A DNA stretch of 64,000 nucleotides, from assembly GCA_036005185.1 (NCBI GenBank), contig DASYQS010000039.1, positions 62,001 to 126,000 on the forward strand, in the 5' to 3' direction. Within the stretch, counting starts at the first letter, position 1, and every line of letters begins with the position of its first letter. The notes beneath the pieces were generated by a model. The model did no database searches. It saw only the letters and a program-made list of their open reading frames with translations, and was not told where the DNA came from. Below, one piece after another: positions 18,519 through 26,381 of this stretch. The DNA is from VBAU01 sp036005185 (GTDB lineage Bacteria; Bacteroidota; Bacteroidia; Chitinophagales; Chitinophagaceae). A program made the position numbers and the translations under genes.

Positions 18519-18764
18519 CTAATTCTTTGCGATTAAAAACCAGAATGGTTTTAAGATAGGCTTACGAAACGCAACTAAAAGCTTGTGAGTTTTTTGTGTG
18601 ATTCGGTTTCTGTGAACCAATTCGTGGGCTCTACAAAATTGATGGGGAAGCTCGGTTTGGCGTAAAATTTCGTTCAAATATTCCACCTCTTGTTCAATAG
18701 CCTGCTGACTCATGAACTCGTTTTTTATCAGCACTAACAAATCACGATCCGGAGAGGTTTTCAT
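18519..18764 (-). CDS. Hypothetical protein, 81 aa
   Basis: An 81-residue, helical, charged protein (MKTSPDRDLLVLIKNEF, later QQAIEQEVEYLNEILRQTEL) with a His/Arg-rich middle (HQFCRAHELVHRNRITQKTH) and a hydrophobic C-terminus. I do not recognise a family. It starts 12 bp after the stop codon of the 47-aa lipoprotein gene, which suggests a two-gene unit and supports it being translated. Nothing in the sequence points to a function. Confidence 0.5.
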   Translation of the reverse strand: MKTSPDRDLLVLIKNEFMSQQAIEQEVEYLNEILRQTELPHQFCRAHELVHRNRITQKTHKLLVAFRKPILKPFWFLIAKN

Positions 18765-18776
18765 TTCAATAGCTCT

Positions 18777-18920
18777 TTAATAACCTGTCATTCCTTTGTG
18801 ACTGGGACAACCGCAATTGCTGCCTTTACCCGTACCGGAATAATAGTTCTTATTACAACTAAAAGCAAGGATTGTTCCTAATAACAGCAACAGCGCCAAT
18901 ATTTTATTTTTTTGCTTCAT
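18777..18920 (-). CDS. Very small lipoprotein, 47 aa
   Basis: Reading the minus strand from ATG at 18920 gives 47 codons and a stop at 18779-18777. The product starts MKQKNKILALLLLLGTIL, has a lipobox-like AFSC (Cys22), and then a short tail NKNYYSGTGKGSNCGCPSHK ending GMTGY. The Gly/Cys-rich tail with CGCPxxKG looks conserved-motif-like rather than random, and I believe similar tiny lipoproteins occur in Chitinophagaceae (memory, unchecked). The two Cys could bind metal or form disulfides. Followed at 12 bp by the 81-aa gene. Confidence 0.68.
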   Translation of the reverse strand: MKQKNKILALLLLLGTILAFSCNKNYYSGTGKGSNCGCPSHKGMTGY

Positions 18921-18992
18921 AAAATGGATTTCTAAATTAAAACTATTTTACAAACAAATTAGTATTCCGGTTGTCAAAAATTTAAAAATAAT

Positions 18993-20141
18993 ATGACTAA
19001 GGCGGGTGATGAAAAATTGCTGCGTAAAATCCGCATACTTATAGCTCCGTTAGATTGGGGTCTTGGTCATGCTGCCCGGTGTATTCCTATTATAAAAGAG
19101 CTATTGGCTCATAACTGTGAAGTATGGCTTGCCAGTAACGGATTGCAGGAAGCTTTGCTTCGATCTGAATTTCCAGACCTTCCATTTTTACCGCTTAAGG
19201 GTTATCAAATTCGATATTCAAGATCAGGGAAAGGCTTGTTTTGGAAAATAACTTTGCAAATACCCAAAATCATTTCTGCCATCAGGAAGGAGCATAGTTG
19301 GTTAAAAAAAATGGTTAATGCTTACAATTTTGACGCCGTGATCTCTGATAATCGTTTCGGCTTATATCATGCTAGCATTCCAACAATTTTTATTACTCAT
19401 CAATTAAGAATAAAAAGCAATTTTGGGAAAAAAAGTGAAGACCTCCTGCAAAAATGGAATTATAGATACATCAACCGATTTACAGAATGTTGGGTTCCTG
19501 ATACTGCTGATAAAAATAACTTAGCCGGAGAATTATCGCATCCTGATACAAAGCCAAATCTCCCTATTAAATATATCGGATTGCTTTCCCGCCTTAAAAA
19601 AACTGTTGAAAAAACATACATTTCCATTGATGAAAAAAAGAATGATCACCTTCTTTTTATTTTATCCGGACCAGAGCCTCAACGAAGCATCCTGGAAAAT
19701 AAAATTATTAGTGAAGTGAGTCACTATCCAGGCACTGCTACCATTGTTCGAGGTTTACCCTCCTCTTTATCCATCATCCCATCAACAGGTATGATTAAAT
19801 TTTACAATCACCTTACTGCAAAAGAATTAAATGAAGAGATAGAAAAAGCAGATTGGGTGATCAGCCGTTGTGGTTACAGTACCGTCATGGATCTGGTAAA
19901 ATTGCAGAAAAAAGCCATTTTGATCCCAACTCCTGGCCAAACCGAGCAGAAATATATTGCCGGGTATCTACACAAAAAACAAATAGCATTTAGCATTACT
20001 CAGGAAAGGTTTGCCTTAGACACTATCTTAACTGAGGCAATGAAATTTAATTACCAAATTCCATCCTTAGAATCAGAACAAGATTTAAAAATAGCAACTC
20101 AAGAATTTCTAATGGGGCTAAAACAACCAGCTAAGGCTTAA
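18993..20141 (+). CDS. GT28/MurG-like glycosyltransferase
   Basis: A 382-residue GT-B-fold protein. The N-terminal domain begins RILIAPLDWGLGHAARCIPI, the glycine-rich loop seen in MurG- and MGT-like enzymes. The C-terminal donor domain has LLFILSGPEPQRS, ADWVISRCGYSTVMDL and IPTPGQTEQKYIAGYL, matching the family's sugar-nucleotide site. It would transfer a sugar from a nucleotide donor at the cytoplasmic side of the membrane; donor and acceptor are unknown. Some Bacteroidota homologues are simply labelled 'glycosyl transferase family 28'. It is not in an operon with cell wall genes, so it is unlikely to be MurG itself. Confidence 0.82.
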   Translation: MTKAGDEKLLRKIRILIAPLDWGLGHAARCIPIIKELLAHNCEVWLASNGLQEALLRSEFPDLPFLPLKGYQIRYSRSGKGLFWKITLQIPKIISAIRKEHSWLKKMVNAYNFDAVISDNRFGLYHASIPTIFITHQLRIKSNFGKKSEDLLQKWNYRYINRFTECWVPDTADKNNLAGELSHPDTKPNLPIKYIGLLSRLKKTVEKTYISIDEKKNDHLLFILSGPEPQRSILENKIISEVSHYPGTATIVRGLPSSLSIIPSTGMIKFYNHLTAKELNEEIEKADWVISRCGYSTVMDLVKLQKKAILIPTPGQTEQKYIAGYLHKKQIAFSITQERFALDTILTEAMKFNYQIPSLESEQDLKIATQEFLMGLKQPAKA

Positions 20142-20277
20142 CTCTTTGTCGGATTAGAAAAATTACTTACACCTAATATAATAATACTAAATCAAGGCTT
20201 TCAGCGTTAATAATCAAGTCAAATTCACTTCTTTTTAAACGGGAATTTTTAATTTGACATACCAAAATCCATTATTT

Positions 20278-20706
20278 ATGAAAAACGTAAACGTTTTTTC
20301 CGCTGCTTTTATATTATTATCTTTTTCTTTTGTCTTCACCAGCTGCAAACGCGATACAACTGATTTTGTTTCTGCTACTGAGCAAATACTAATTAGAAGC
20401 GCATGGTCTGTTGACTATTATTATAATAATCAAGACATGACAAACAGTTTTAGCAGTTCTAGGATATTATTCAGCAGTACCGGTGCTGTTGGCTATCAAA
20501 AAGATGGACAAACTATTCCTGGTAAGTGGAGCATTAATACTGATGTTACTAATAACGAGATGATTACACTTCAGTTTAATACCAGCGATGCAAATGTCAG
20601 TATGCTAAACAAATCATGGAAATTAACACATCGCTCAACCAGCTCAATGCAGTTTGTTGAAACAGACGGAACTGCCAACATTTTTTTTCGAATCAAAACG
20701 CAATAA
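20278..20706 (+). CDS. Small lipocalin-like lipoprotein
   Basis: A 142-residue protein with a lipoprotein signal (FSFVFTSC; lipobox TSC). The mature part has beta-rich segments (SAWSVDYYYNNQDMT, then SSTGAVGYQKDG and GKWSINTD, ending FRIKTQ) resembling the lipocalin-like domains common in Bacteroidota outer-membrane lipoproteins. An ATG at 20278 is used; the frame opens at a TTG 24 bp earlier that is a less likely start. It is converging with the SixA-like gene, with zero spacing between the two stops. Function unknown. Confidence 0.75.
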   Translation: MKNVNVFSAAFILLSFSFVFTSCKRDTTDFVSATEQILIRSAWSVDYYYNNQDMTNSFSSSRILFSSTGAVGYQKDGQTIPGKWSINTDVTNNEMITLQFNTSDANVSMLNKSWKLTHRSTSSMQFVETDGTANIFFRIKTQ

Positions 20707-21204
20707 TTAATTTGCTTCAATTTTGGGATAGTCAAAAAACCAAAATGTTTTTTTTGCAGTTCTAAAATTGGCCCATTTCTCTGTATCAATTTTTATCGCA
20801 AATATGCTACTCGTAGGCATATCGTCGATCTTTATTTCGGTAAGCGAATTGGCAAAAGAAGTAATACCCGGATTATGAGAAACTATTACAACACTATCCC
20901 ATTTGTTTTTTAAATTTTCAATTACTTCATAAAAGTTTTCTTCGCCCGCTTCGTAAAGCTTAGGTTCAGGAACAATATTCTTTTTTTTAAAGTCAAATTC
21001 GTTTGCAAAGTGCTTACTTGTTTGTTTTGCTCTTTTTGCCGGACTTGTAACAAAAGCATCGACCTTTATTTTTCTATTCTTTAATTTTTTTGCCATCGAA
21101 GGGGCATCCTTTTTACCTCGCTCATTTAATGGCCGGTCAAAATCGCTGAGTGAAGGATCATCCCAACTGCTTTTAGCATGGCGGACTAGAAGAATGTGTT
21201 TCAT
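20707..21204 (-). CDS. SixA-like histidine phosphatase
   Basis: A 165-residue member of the histidine phosphatase (phosphoglycerate mutase-like) superfamily. The catalytic motif is LLVRHAKSSWDD near the N-terminus, with the phospho-accepting His in RHAKS. The second catalytic His is in VVIVSHNPGI, and the conserved Arg in TSPAKRAKQT. RHAKSSW is typical of the SixA group, which removes phosphate from phosphohistidine in E. coli ArcB. Whether this protein acts on a histidine kinase here is not known. The ATG at 21204 is chosen over one 9 bp upstream because it puts the first beta strand at residue 2. Confidence 0.87.
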   Translation of the reverse strand: MKHILLVRHAKSSWDDPSLSDFDRPLNERGKKDAPSMAKKLKNRKIKVDAFVTSPAKRAKQTSKHFANEFDFKKKNIVPEPKLYEAGEENFYEVIENLKNKWDSVVIVSHNPGITSFANSLTEIKIDDMPTSSIFAIKIDTEKWANFRTAKKTFWFFDYPKIEAN

Positions 21205-21301
21205 AAATTCCAAATATCAAATAGCAAATCTCAAATAAATTTCAATTAAAAAAACAAAAAATTAAGCAGTGGGATTTGTAATTTGGATCTGTGATTTTAT
21301 T

Positions 21302-23149
21302 CTAATACCCTCTTACATTTTTGCCTTCCATATAATTCATGAAAGCCTTGTTTACCACTCTGTTCCCTCCCGGAGTAGGATAGTTACCTGTAAAATACCA
21401 ATCGCCTAAATTATTGGGACAAGATTTGTGAAGCGTTTCGATGCTTTGAAAAATAACTTCAACGGGAACTTGAAGACCTTTTGGAGTAATGAGCTGTGCA
21501 ATTTTAGCTGATATTTCTTCTGTAGTAAATTGTTTATATACCTGCTTTACTAAGTTTTCCGTATGAAGCTGATTATTTCGTTGAAGCTCTTTGCACCTAT
21601 CCCATAATTCCTTTAAACAATTATTTTTTCCCCTTTCTTTCATTAATTCAACAGCCGCATTGAAAGCAATGAACTCACCCATTTTACTCATGTCAATTCC
21701 ATAACAATCGGGATAACGAATTTGAGGAGATGAAGAAACAATGATAATTTTCTTGGGCTCCAACCTGGCCAACATGCGAATAATGCTTTCCTTCAAAGTT
21801 GTGCCGCGAACTATTGAATCATCAATCACCACCAAAGTATCTTCCCCTTTTCTAACGGTGCCGTAAGTAATATCATAAACGTGTTGTACCATTTCACTGC
21901 GGCCAGCATCTTCAGTAATAAACGTCCGCATTTTTACATCTTTGATTGCAATCTTTTCAATGCGAATGCGACGATTGATCATTTCAGACAGCTTTTCTTC
22001 ATCATAATCTTTTCCCCATGATAGAATTTTTTCGATCTTGATCTTACTCAAATAATCCTCCATGCCTTTTAGCATCCCATAAAAAGCAGTTTCTGCTGTA
22101 TTTGGAATAAAGGAGAAAATAGTATTCTTTAGATCATAGTTAATTGCATTCAACACTTGCTCACTTAGGTTATATCCTAACGCCACCCTTTCACGATAAA
22201 TTTTTTCATCGCTTCCTCTTGAAAAGTAAATACGTTCAAAGCTGCAGGCTTTTCTTTCTTTTGGTTCAAGTATCTGTGCAATTTCAATTTCACCCTCTTG
22301 GTTAACGATCAAGGCCTGTCCAGGCATTAATTCCCTTACTTCGTTTTCGCCCACATTGAATGTGGTGCGAATAGCAGCCCTTTCGGATGCAGCTACAATA
22401 ACCTCATCATTATAATAATAATAAGAAGGGCGAATGCCATGAGCATCACGAAAAACAAAGCCGATACCATTGCCTGTAACGCCGCCTACATGAAAACCTC
22501 CATCGAATAAGGGTAAAGCTTTTTTTAGGATCGTTTTAATATTCGTTTGTTCTGGCTGGGCCTCGTCCTCCTTTACCAGAAAATGATAGATCACTTCCAT
22601 CATTGCCGCCAGATCACTCTGTTTTTGAAATTCACCGGGATTAATATTTACTAATGCAAACAGCTCATCTGTATTTACAAGGTTGAAATTTCCCGCCAGA
22701 GCGAGATTGCATGCGGGAATTATATGCCGTTTGATAAACGGATGGCAAAACTCAGCATTATTTTTTCCCTGAGTACCATAACGAAGATGGCCTAGTAATA
22801 ACTCACCCATGAATTTGATATGGCCCTTCATAAGGCCCGGGTGTTTTTTTATATCAGGGTTAAATTTTTCTAAGTCATTTATTTCTTCACCAATTTGCCG
22901 AAAAACATCTGCAATGGCTTGCGCCGCTGCACTGCGTATTCGATGTAAAAAAGGATAGCCAGGCTCTACATTTAATTTAACTGCCGCCACGCCAGCCCCA
23001 TCTTGCCCACGGTTATGCTGTTTTTCCATGAGAAGATATAGCTTGTTCAAGCCCCACATCACGGTACCATACTGTTGCTGATAATAAGAGAACGGCTTAC
23101 GTAAACGGATAAATGCAAGACCACATTCGTGTTTGATCGGGTCGCTCAT
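21302..23149 (-). CDS. purF: Amidophosphoribosyltransferase (PurF-like, long form)
   Basis: A 615-residue protein with two domains. The N-terminal Ntn glutaminase starts MSDPIKHECGLAFIRL, so the catalytic Cys is residue 9 and must be freed by removal of an eight-residue propeptide; NRGQDGAG and LLGHLRYGTQG are the family loops. The C-terminal phosphoribosyltransferase domain has the PRPP motif VVIDDSIVRGTT. It would make 5-phosphoribosylamine from PRPP and glutamine, the first step of purine synthesis. At over 600 residues it is longer than the classical enzyme (about 470-510), with insertions in the glutaminase domain and a C-terminal extension. It could be a paralogue of a standard purF elsewhere. 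Confidence 0.82.
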   Translation of the reverse strand: MSDPIKHECGLAFIRLRKPFSYYQQQYGTVMWGLNKLYLLMEKQHNRGQDGAGVAAVKLNVEPGYPFLHRIRSAAAQAIADVFRQIGEEINDLEKFNPDIKKHPGLMKGHIKFMGELLLGHLRYGTQGKNNAEFCHPFIKRHIIPACNLALAGNFNLVNTDELFALVNINPGEFQKQSDLAAMMEVIYHFLVKEDEAQPEQTNIKTILKKALPLFDGGFHVGGVTGNGIGFVFRDAHGIRPSYYYYNDEVIVAASERAAIRTTFNVGENEVRELMPGQALIVNQEGEIEIAQILEPKERKACSFERIYFSRGSDEKIYRERVALGYNLSEQVLNAINYDLKNTIFSFIPNTAETAFYGMLKGMEDYLSKIKIEKILSWGKDYDEEKLSEMINRRIRIEKIAIKDVKMRTFITEDAGRSEMVQHVYDITYGTVRKGEDTLVVIDDSIVRGTTLKESIIRMLARLEPKKIIIVSSSPQIRYPDCYGIDMSKMGEFIAFNAAVELMKERGKNNCLKELWDRCKELQRNNQLHTENLVKQVYKQFTTEEISAKIAQLITPKGLQVPVEVIFQSIETLHKSCPNNLGDWYFTGNYPTPGGNRVVNKAFMNYMEGKNVRGY

Positions 23150-23233
23150 GAATCATTTTCTTGTAACGAAGCCGCAAAGTTATGTGATTGCCATGGTTCA
23201 AAAAACTTTGCAATTGCAGCGAATGATCTATTT

Positions 23234-24670
23234 CTAAATTGGCACGATAACTATAATTGAGCATCCTTGTTCAGGCCCCGATTTTATTTCAACCTTGCCA
23301 TTGAACAGCTCAGCCCTGTTTATAATATTATTAAGCCCAAGACCCTTTTTTGTGGTCAATGGATCAAAGCCTTTACCGTTGTCTGAAATAACGAGCATTA
23401 CCTGATCTCTATCTGTTATAAAGCGGATAAGGATGGTGGTCGCATTGGCATATCTAATAATATTATTGATTTGTTCCTGTACAATGCGGAACAGCATAAG
23501 TTTTACATTTTCATGTAAAATACTTTCATCGAAATTCTTATGATAAAAGCGAATCGTAAATACCTGGGTGGTTTTTATCGATTCACAAAGATCTTTTACT
23601 GATTCTACCAGACCTAAATCACCTAAGGCAGGAGGAGTTAAAGATCTGGATAGTTTTCTTATTTCTTCAATAACATGAGCAATTGATTTTGACGATAACT
23701 GAATCATCTCAAGCGTCTTAACATCTGCCGTTCCTTTGGCAATTTCAAGATAAAGTTGGGTAGTCGTTAAAATCTGATTTATATTATCGTGTAACTCCCG
23801 CCCAATTTCTTTTCGCTCTTTTTCCTGTCCTTCAATGGTGGCCCTCGTAATTATTTTTTGTTTATTTATTTCACCTCCAATCAGTTTTTGTTCAAGCTTT
23901 TTTCTCTCGGTTATATCAACAAAAGTGGTGATTACATGCAATAACTCGCCTTTATTATTTACTATCGGTTCAGCATTTACCAGCATCCACCTGCAATCCT
24001 TTCTCTTTTTTTTATAAACACCAAGCACTACGTCTCTCACTGGCGTTTTTGTTTGAGCAGCTATATTGGTTGGATGTTGGTGGTGGGGTAATGCTATGCC
24101 ATCTTCTTTTACAAATCCGACATTTTTAATGGGTAAAGTTGTTTTTAAAAACTCTTCTTCTGACAGTCCTGTAAGATTTAATGCTGTTTTGTTACATAAC
24201 AATGCCTTGCCATTTGAATCTCTTATTACAACACCAAATTTGAGATTACTAACAACATGACGAAATCCTTCTTTATTTTTTTGTACTATATTTTCAGATT
24301 GGCCACCATTCGTTGTGTTTTTGTCAACACCAATAGCATGAATATTTTCTGGTTTTCCTTCCCTATCTATTATTGCAGAAATTTCCCATTGAATTAAAAA
24401 ACAATTTCCATCGGCAGATTTTAAAGTCGTCTCAAGAGGTATAATTAAAGAAGGATTTTCAAGACATTTTTTAGCAGTCGCAAGCAATTTATTCCGATCA
24501 GAAATACTTAAAATAGTCAACCCAGTTGTAAAACCATTGTTTAACTCACTGCATGTTTCCTGGAATAGTGGATTTACATAGGAACAATTTCCTTGTAAAT
24601 CAAGAATTAAATAATAAAATTGCCGTGAATGGCGAAAATATTCCACCAGATTTTGAGCATAGGATATCAT
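23234..24670 (-). CDS. PAS-domain sensor histidine kinase (NarL/HisKA_3 type)
   Basis: A 478-residue cytoplasmic kinase with no transmembrane helix. Two PAS domains are visible: about residues 10-115 (FYYLILDLQGNCSYVNPLF) and 133-255, ending in the PAC signature TTFVDITERKK. The HisKA_3 dimerisation motif EIGRELHDNINQIL has the phospho-acceptor His294. The ATPase part has the N box EQINNIIRYANAT and G box SDNGKGFD. This class pairs with LuxR/NarL-type regulators; none is adjacent, so it is an orphan in this window. What the PAS domains sense is unknown. Confidence 0.9.
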   Translation of the reverse strand: MISYAQNLVEYFRHSRQFYYLILDLQGNCSYVNPLFQETCSELNNGFTTGLTILSISDRNKLLATAKKCLENPSLIIPLETTLKSADGNCFLIQWEISAIIDREGKPENIHAIGVDKNTTNGGQSENIVQKNKEGFRHVVSNLKFGVVIRDSNGKALLCNKTALNLTGLSEEEFLKTTLPIKNVGFVKEDGIALPHHQHPTNIAAQTKTPVRDVVLGVYKKKRKDCRWMLVNAEPIVNNKGELLHVITTFVDITERKKLEQKLIGGEINKQKIITRATIEGQEKERKEIGRELHDNINQILTTTQLYLEIAKGTADVKTLEMIQLSSKSIAHVIEEIRKLSRSLTPPALGDLGLVESVKDLCESIKTTQVFTIRFYHKNFDESILHENVKLMLFRIVQEQINNIIRYANATTILIRFITDRDQVMLVISDNGKGFDPLTTKKGLGLNNIINRAELFNGKVEIKSGPEQGCSIIVIVPI

Positions 24671-24862
24671 GGTTCGGTTTAATTTTTTGTTTCAATTAAG
24701 CCATTTATTTGGTGGTTGTAAATGGTTTAATTAAAACATAAGTTCTTTCAAATCTATTTGCCGCAACAAAAAGGAATTAATAAGGGTATAAACGGGCTTC
24801 CAGTAAGAAATAGTATTGATTTAAAACAAAAAAGGGAGAGTTATATCTTTTTTTCTCTTTAT

Positions 24863-26236
24863 TTAAAATGCCTTTTTCGATGCATACTTCTGTACATTAG
24901 GACAGTCTGCATTGAAATCATCTGCAACCATTATATAATAGGTCGGTAATTTTGAAGCTAGCCATTTGTCCATTGCCTTTGCCTTTTTTTCTTCCAATGC
25001 AAATTGAGCAATCTTATTATAATCATCTTTTAAGTTCATTCGGTGAGGCTGTGATCTCGATTTCAAATAAACGATTCTTACGCCTTTTTTCCCTCGTTGT
25101 TGATCGGTGAAGGGCGTGGGTTGCGAAATATCTCCAACCTTCAGCTTGCCTAACATGGCTACAACATCTTTATCCAATTCATCAATAGTTACATAAGTTG
25201 AACCATCTCTGCCCGTAAAAAACGGACCTGCAAACTTTTGCTGCTCATCCTCGCTATATTTTAGAGCAGCCTGATTGAAATTTAGGGTACCAGCAATTAT
25301 TTTTGCTCTAACAGAATCAAGTTTTGAAATGGAAGCATTTGTTTCTTCCTCGGTAATTGGAGGCGTACGAAGAATATGACGAATGATTGCTTCATCACCA
25401 TTTCGCTGTACCATTTGAATGATATGATATCCAAATTTTGTTTTTACAACCTGGGAAATTTCACCTTCCTTTAAGCGGAAGGCTGCAGCGATAAAAGAAG
25501 GATCCCAACTTTTATCTTTGCGGTTTATTTGATATTGGCCACCTCTTTCTTTACTACCCGGATCTTCTGAATTAAGCTTTGCTAAGTCTTCAAACTTAGC
25601 CGATTTTGATTCAACTCGTTGTTTGTAGTGATTTAATTCATCAATTATGTATTTCTCCAAATCTCTTGATGCCTGAGGATAAATAACGATTTGCCCTACT
25701 TCAAGCTCTGATTCATAAAATGGCAAACTATCTTTTGGAATACGCTCGAAAAAAGCCTTTACTTCAGCAGGAGTGATCTTTACATTTTCCACAATTTTTC
25801 TTTGCATGGCTTCAGCAAGCTTCTTTTCCCTTACCGACTCTTTTGCATCTTCCTTGATTTGATAAATACTTTTGCCAGCGAGTTCCACTACCGCTTGCTC
25901 TGAACCATAAACGCGGATAAATTCACGTACTCTTAAATCAAGATCAGCATCCACTTCTTCGTCGGTTATCGGCAAAGAATCTTTTTCTGCTTGCTGCATC
26001 AAGACCTTGGAGAGAATAGCCTGGTCAAGAATAAGGCATTCTGCATTATTTGGTATTTCTGCTCCCTGACGGACGTAATCAGCAATTGTATTCTTAATAT
26101 CCGAATACATGATAATGCGGTCGCCGACAACCGCTGTAATTTTATCGGCTACGATTTTTTTGGCTTGGGTTCCTGGCTGCGCTGATAAAATGGCTACCAA
26201 GAAAATACCGGCAGAAAGCAAAAAATATTTTTTCAT
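24863..26236 (-). CDS. Periplasmic peptidyl-prolyl isomerase, SurA-like
   Basis: A 457-residue exported protein. A signal peptide (LLSAGIFLVAILSAQ) is followed by a SurA-N-like helical chaperone region (about 25-165). A parvulin (PpiC) domain spans roughly 170-280, seen in LAKLNSEDPGSKERGGQYQI, split from KEGEISQVVKTKFGYHIIQM. A second, divergent parvulin-like region follows (about 290-400). It would assist folding of outer-membrane proteins in the periplasm. The C-terminus carries a lone Cys. ATG at 26236 is chosen, with the signal peptide starting MKKYFLL. Symbol withheld because Bacteroidota have several SurA-like paralogues. Confidence 0.85.
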   Translation of the reverse strand: MKKYFLLSAGIFLVAILSAQPGTQAKKIVADKITAVVGDRIIMYSDIKNTIADYVRQGAEIPNNAECLILDQAILSKVLMQQAEKDSLPITDEEVDADLDLRVREFIRVYGSEQAVVELAGKSIYQIKEDAKESVREKKLAEAMQRKIVENVKITPAEVKAFFERIPKDSLPFYESELEVGQIVIYPQASRDLEKYIIDELNHYKQRVESKSAKFEDLAKLNSEDPGSKERGGQYQINRKDKSWDPSFIAAAFRLKEGEISQVVKTKFGYHIIQMVQRNGDEAIIRHILRTPPITEEETNASISKLDSVRAKIIAGTLNFNQAALKYSEDEQQKFAGPFFTGRDGSTYVTIDELDKDVVAMLGKLKVGDISQPTPFTDQQRGKKGVRIVYLKSRSQPHRMNLKDDYNKIAQFALEEKKAKAMDKWLASKLPTYYIMVADDFNADCPNVQKYASKKAF

Positions 26237-26318
26237 AAACAAATATGTCTATTCAAAAATAAAAACCATCCGCCTCAGGTGGATAGTTCTTTAATTTATT
26301 AACAAAAGTTTCTCGGTG

Positions 26319-26381
26319 AAGGCACAAGATTCAAGGATCAAGGTACAAGTTTAGGCGTGTGTGCCTTGATCCTCGTGCCTT
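26319..26381. repeat. Imperfect inverted repeat at the 3' end of infB
   Basis: AAGGCACAAG (26319-26328) and GGATCAAGG (26335-26343) can pair with CCTTGATCC (26364-26372) and CGTGCCTT (26374-26381). The structure touches the infB stop codon and could end or protect the transcript. The AAGGCACAAG/GGATCAAGG wording looks like a dispersed intergenic repeat of this genome. Confidence 0.45.
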
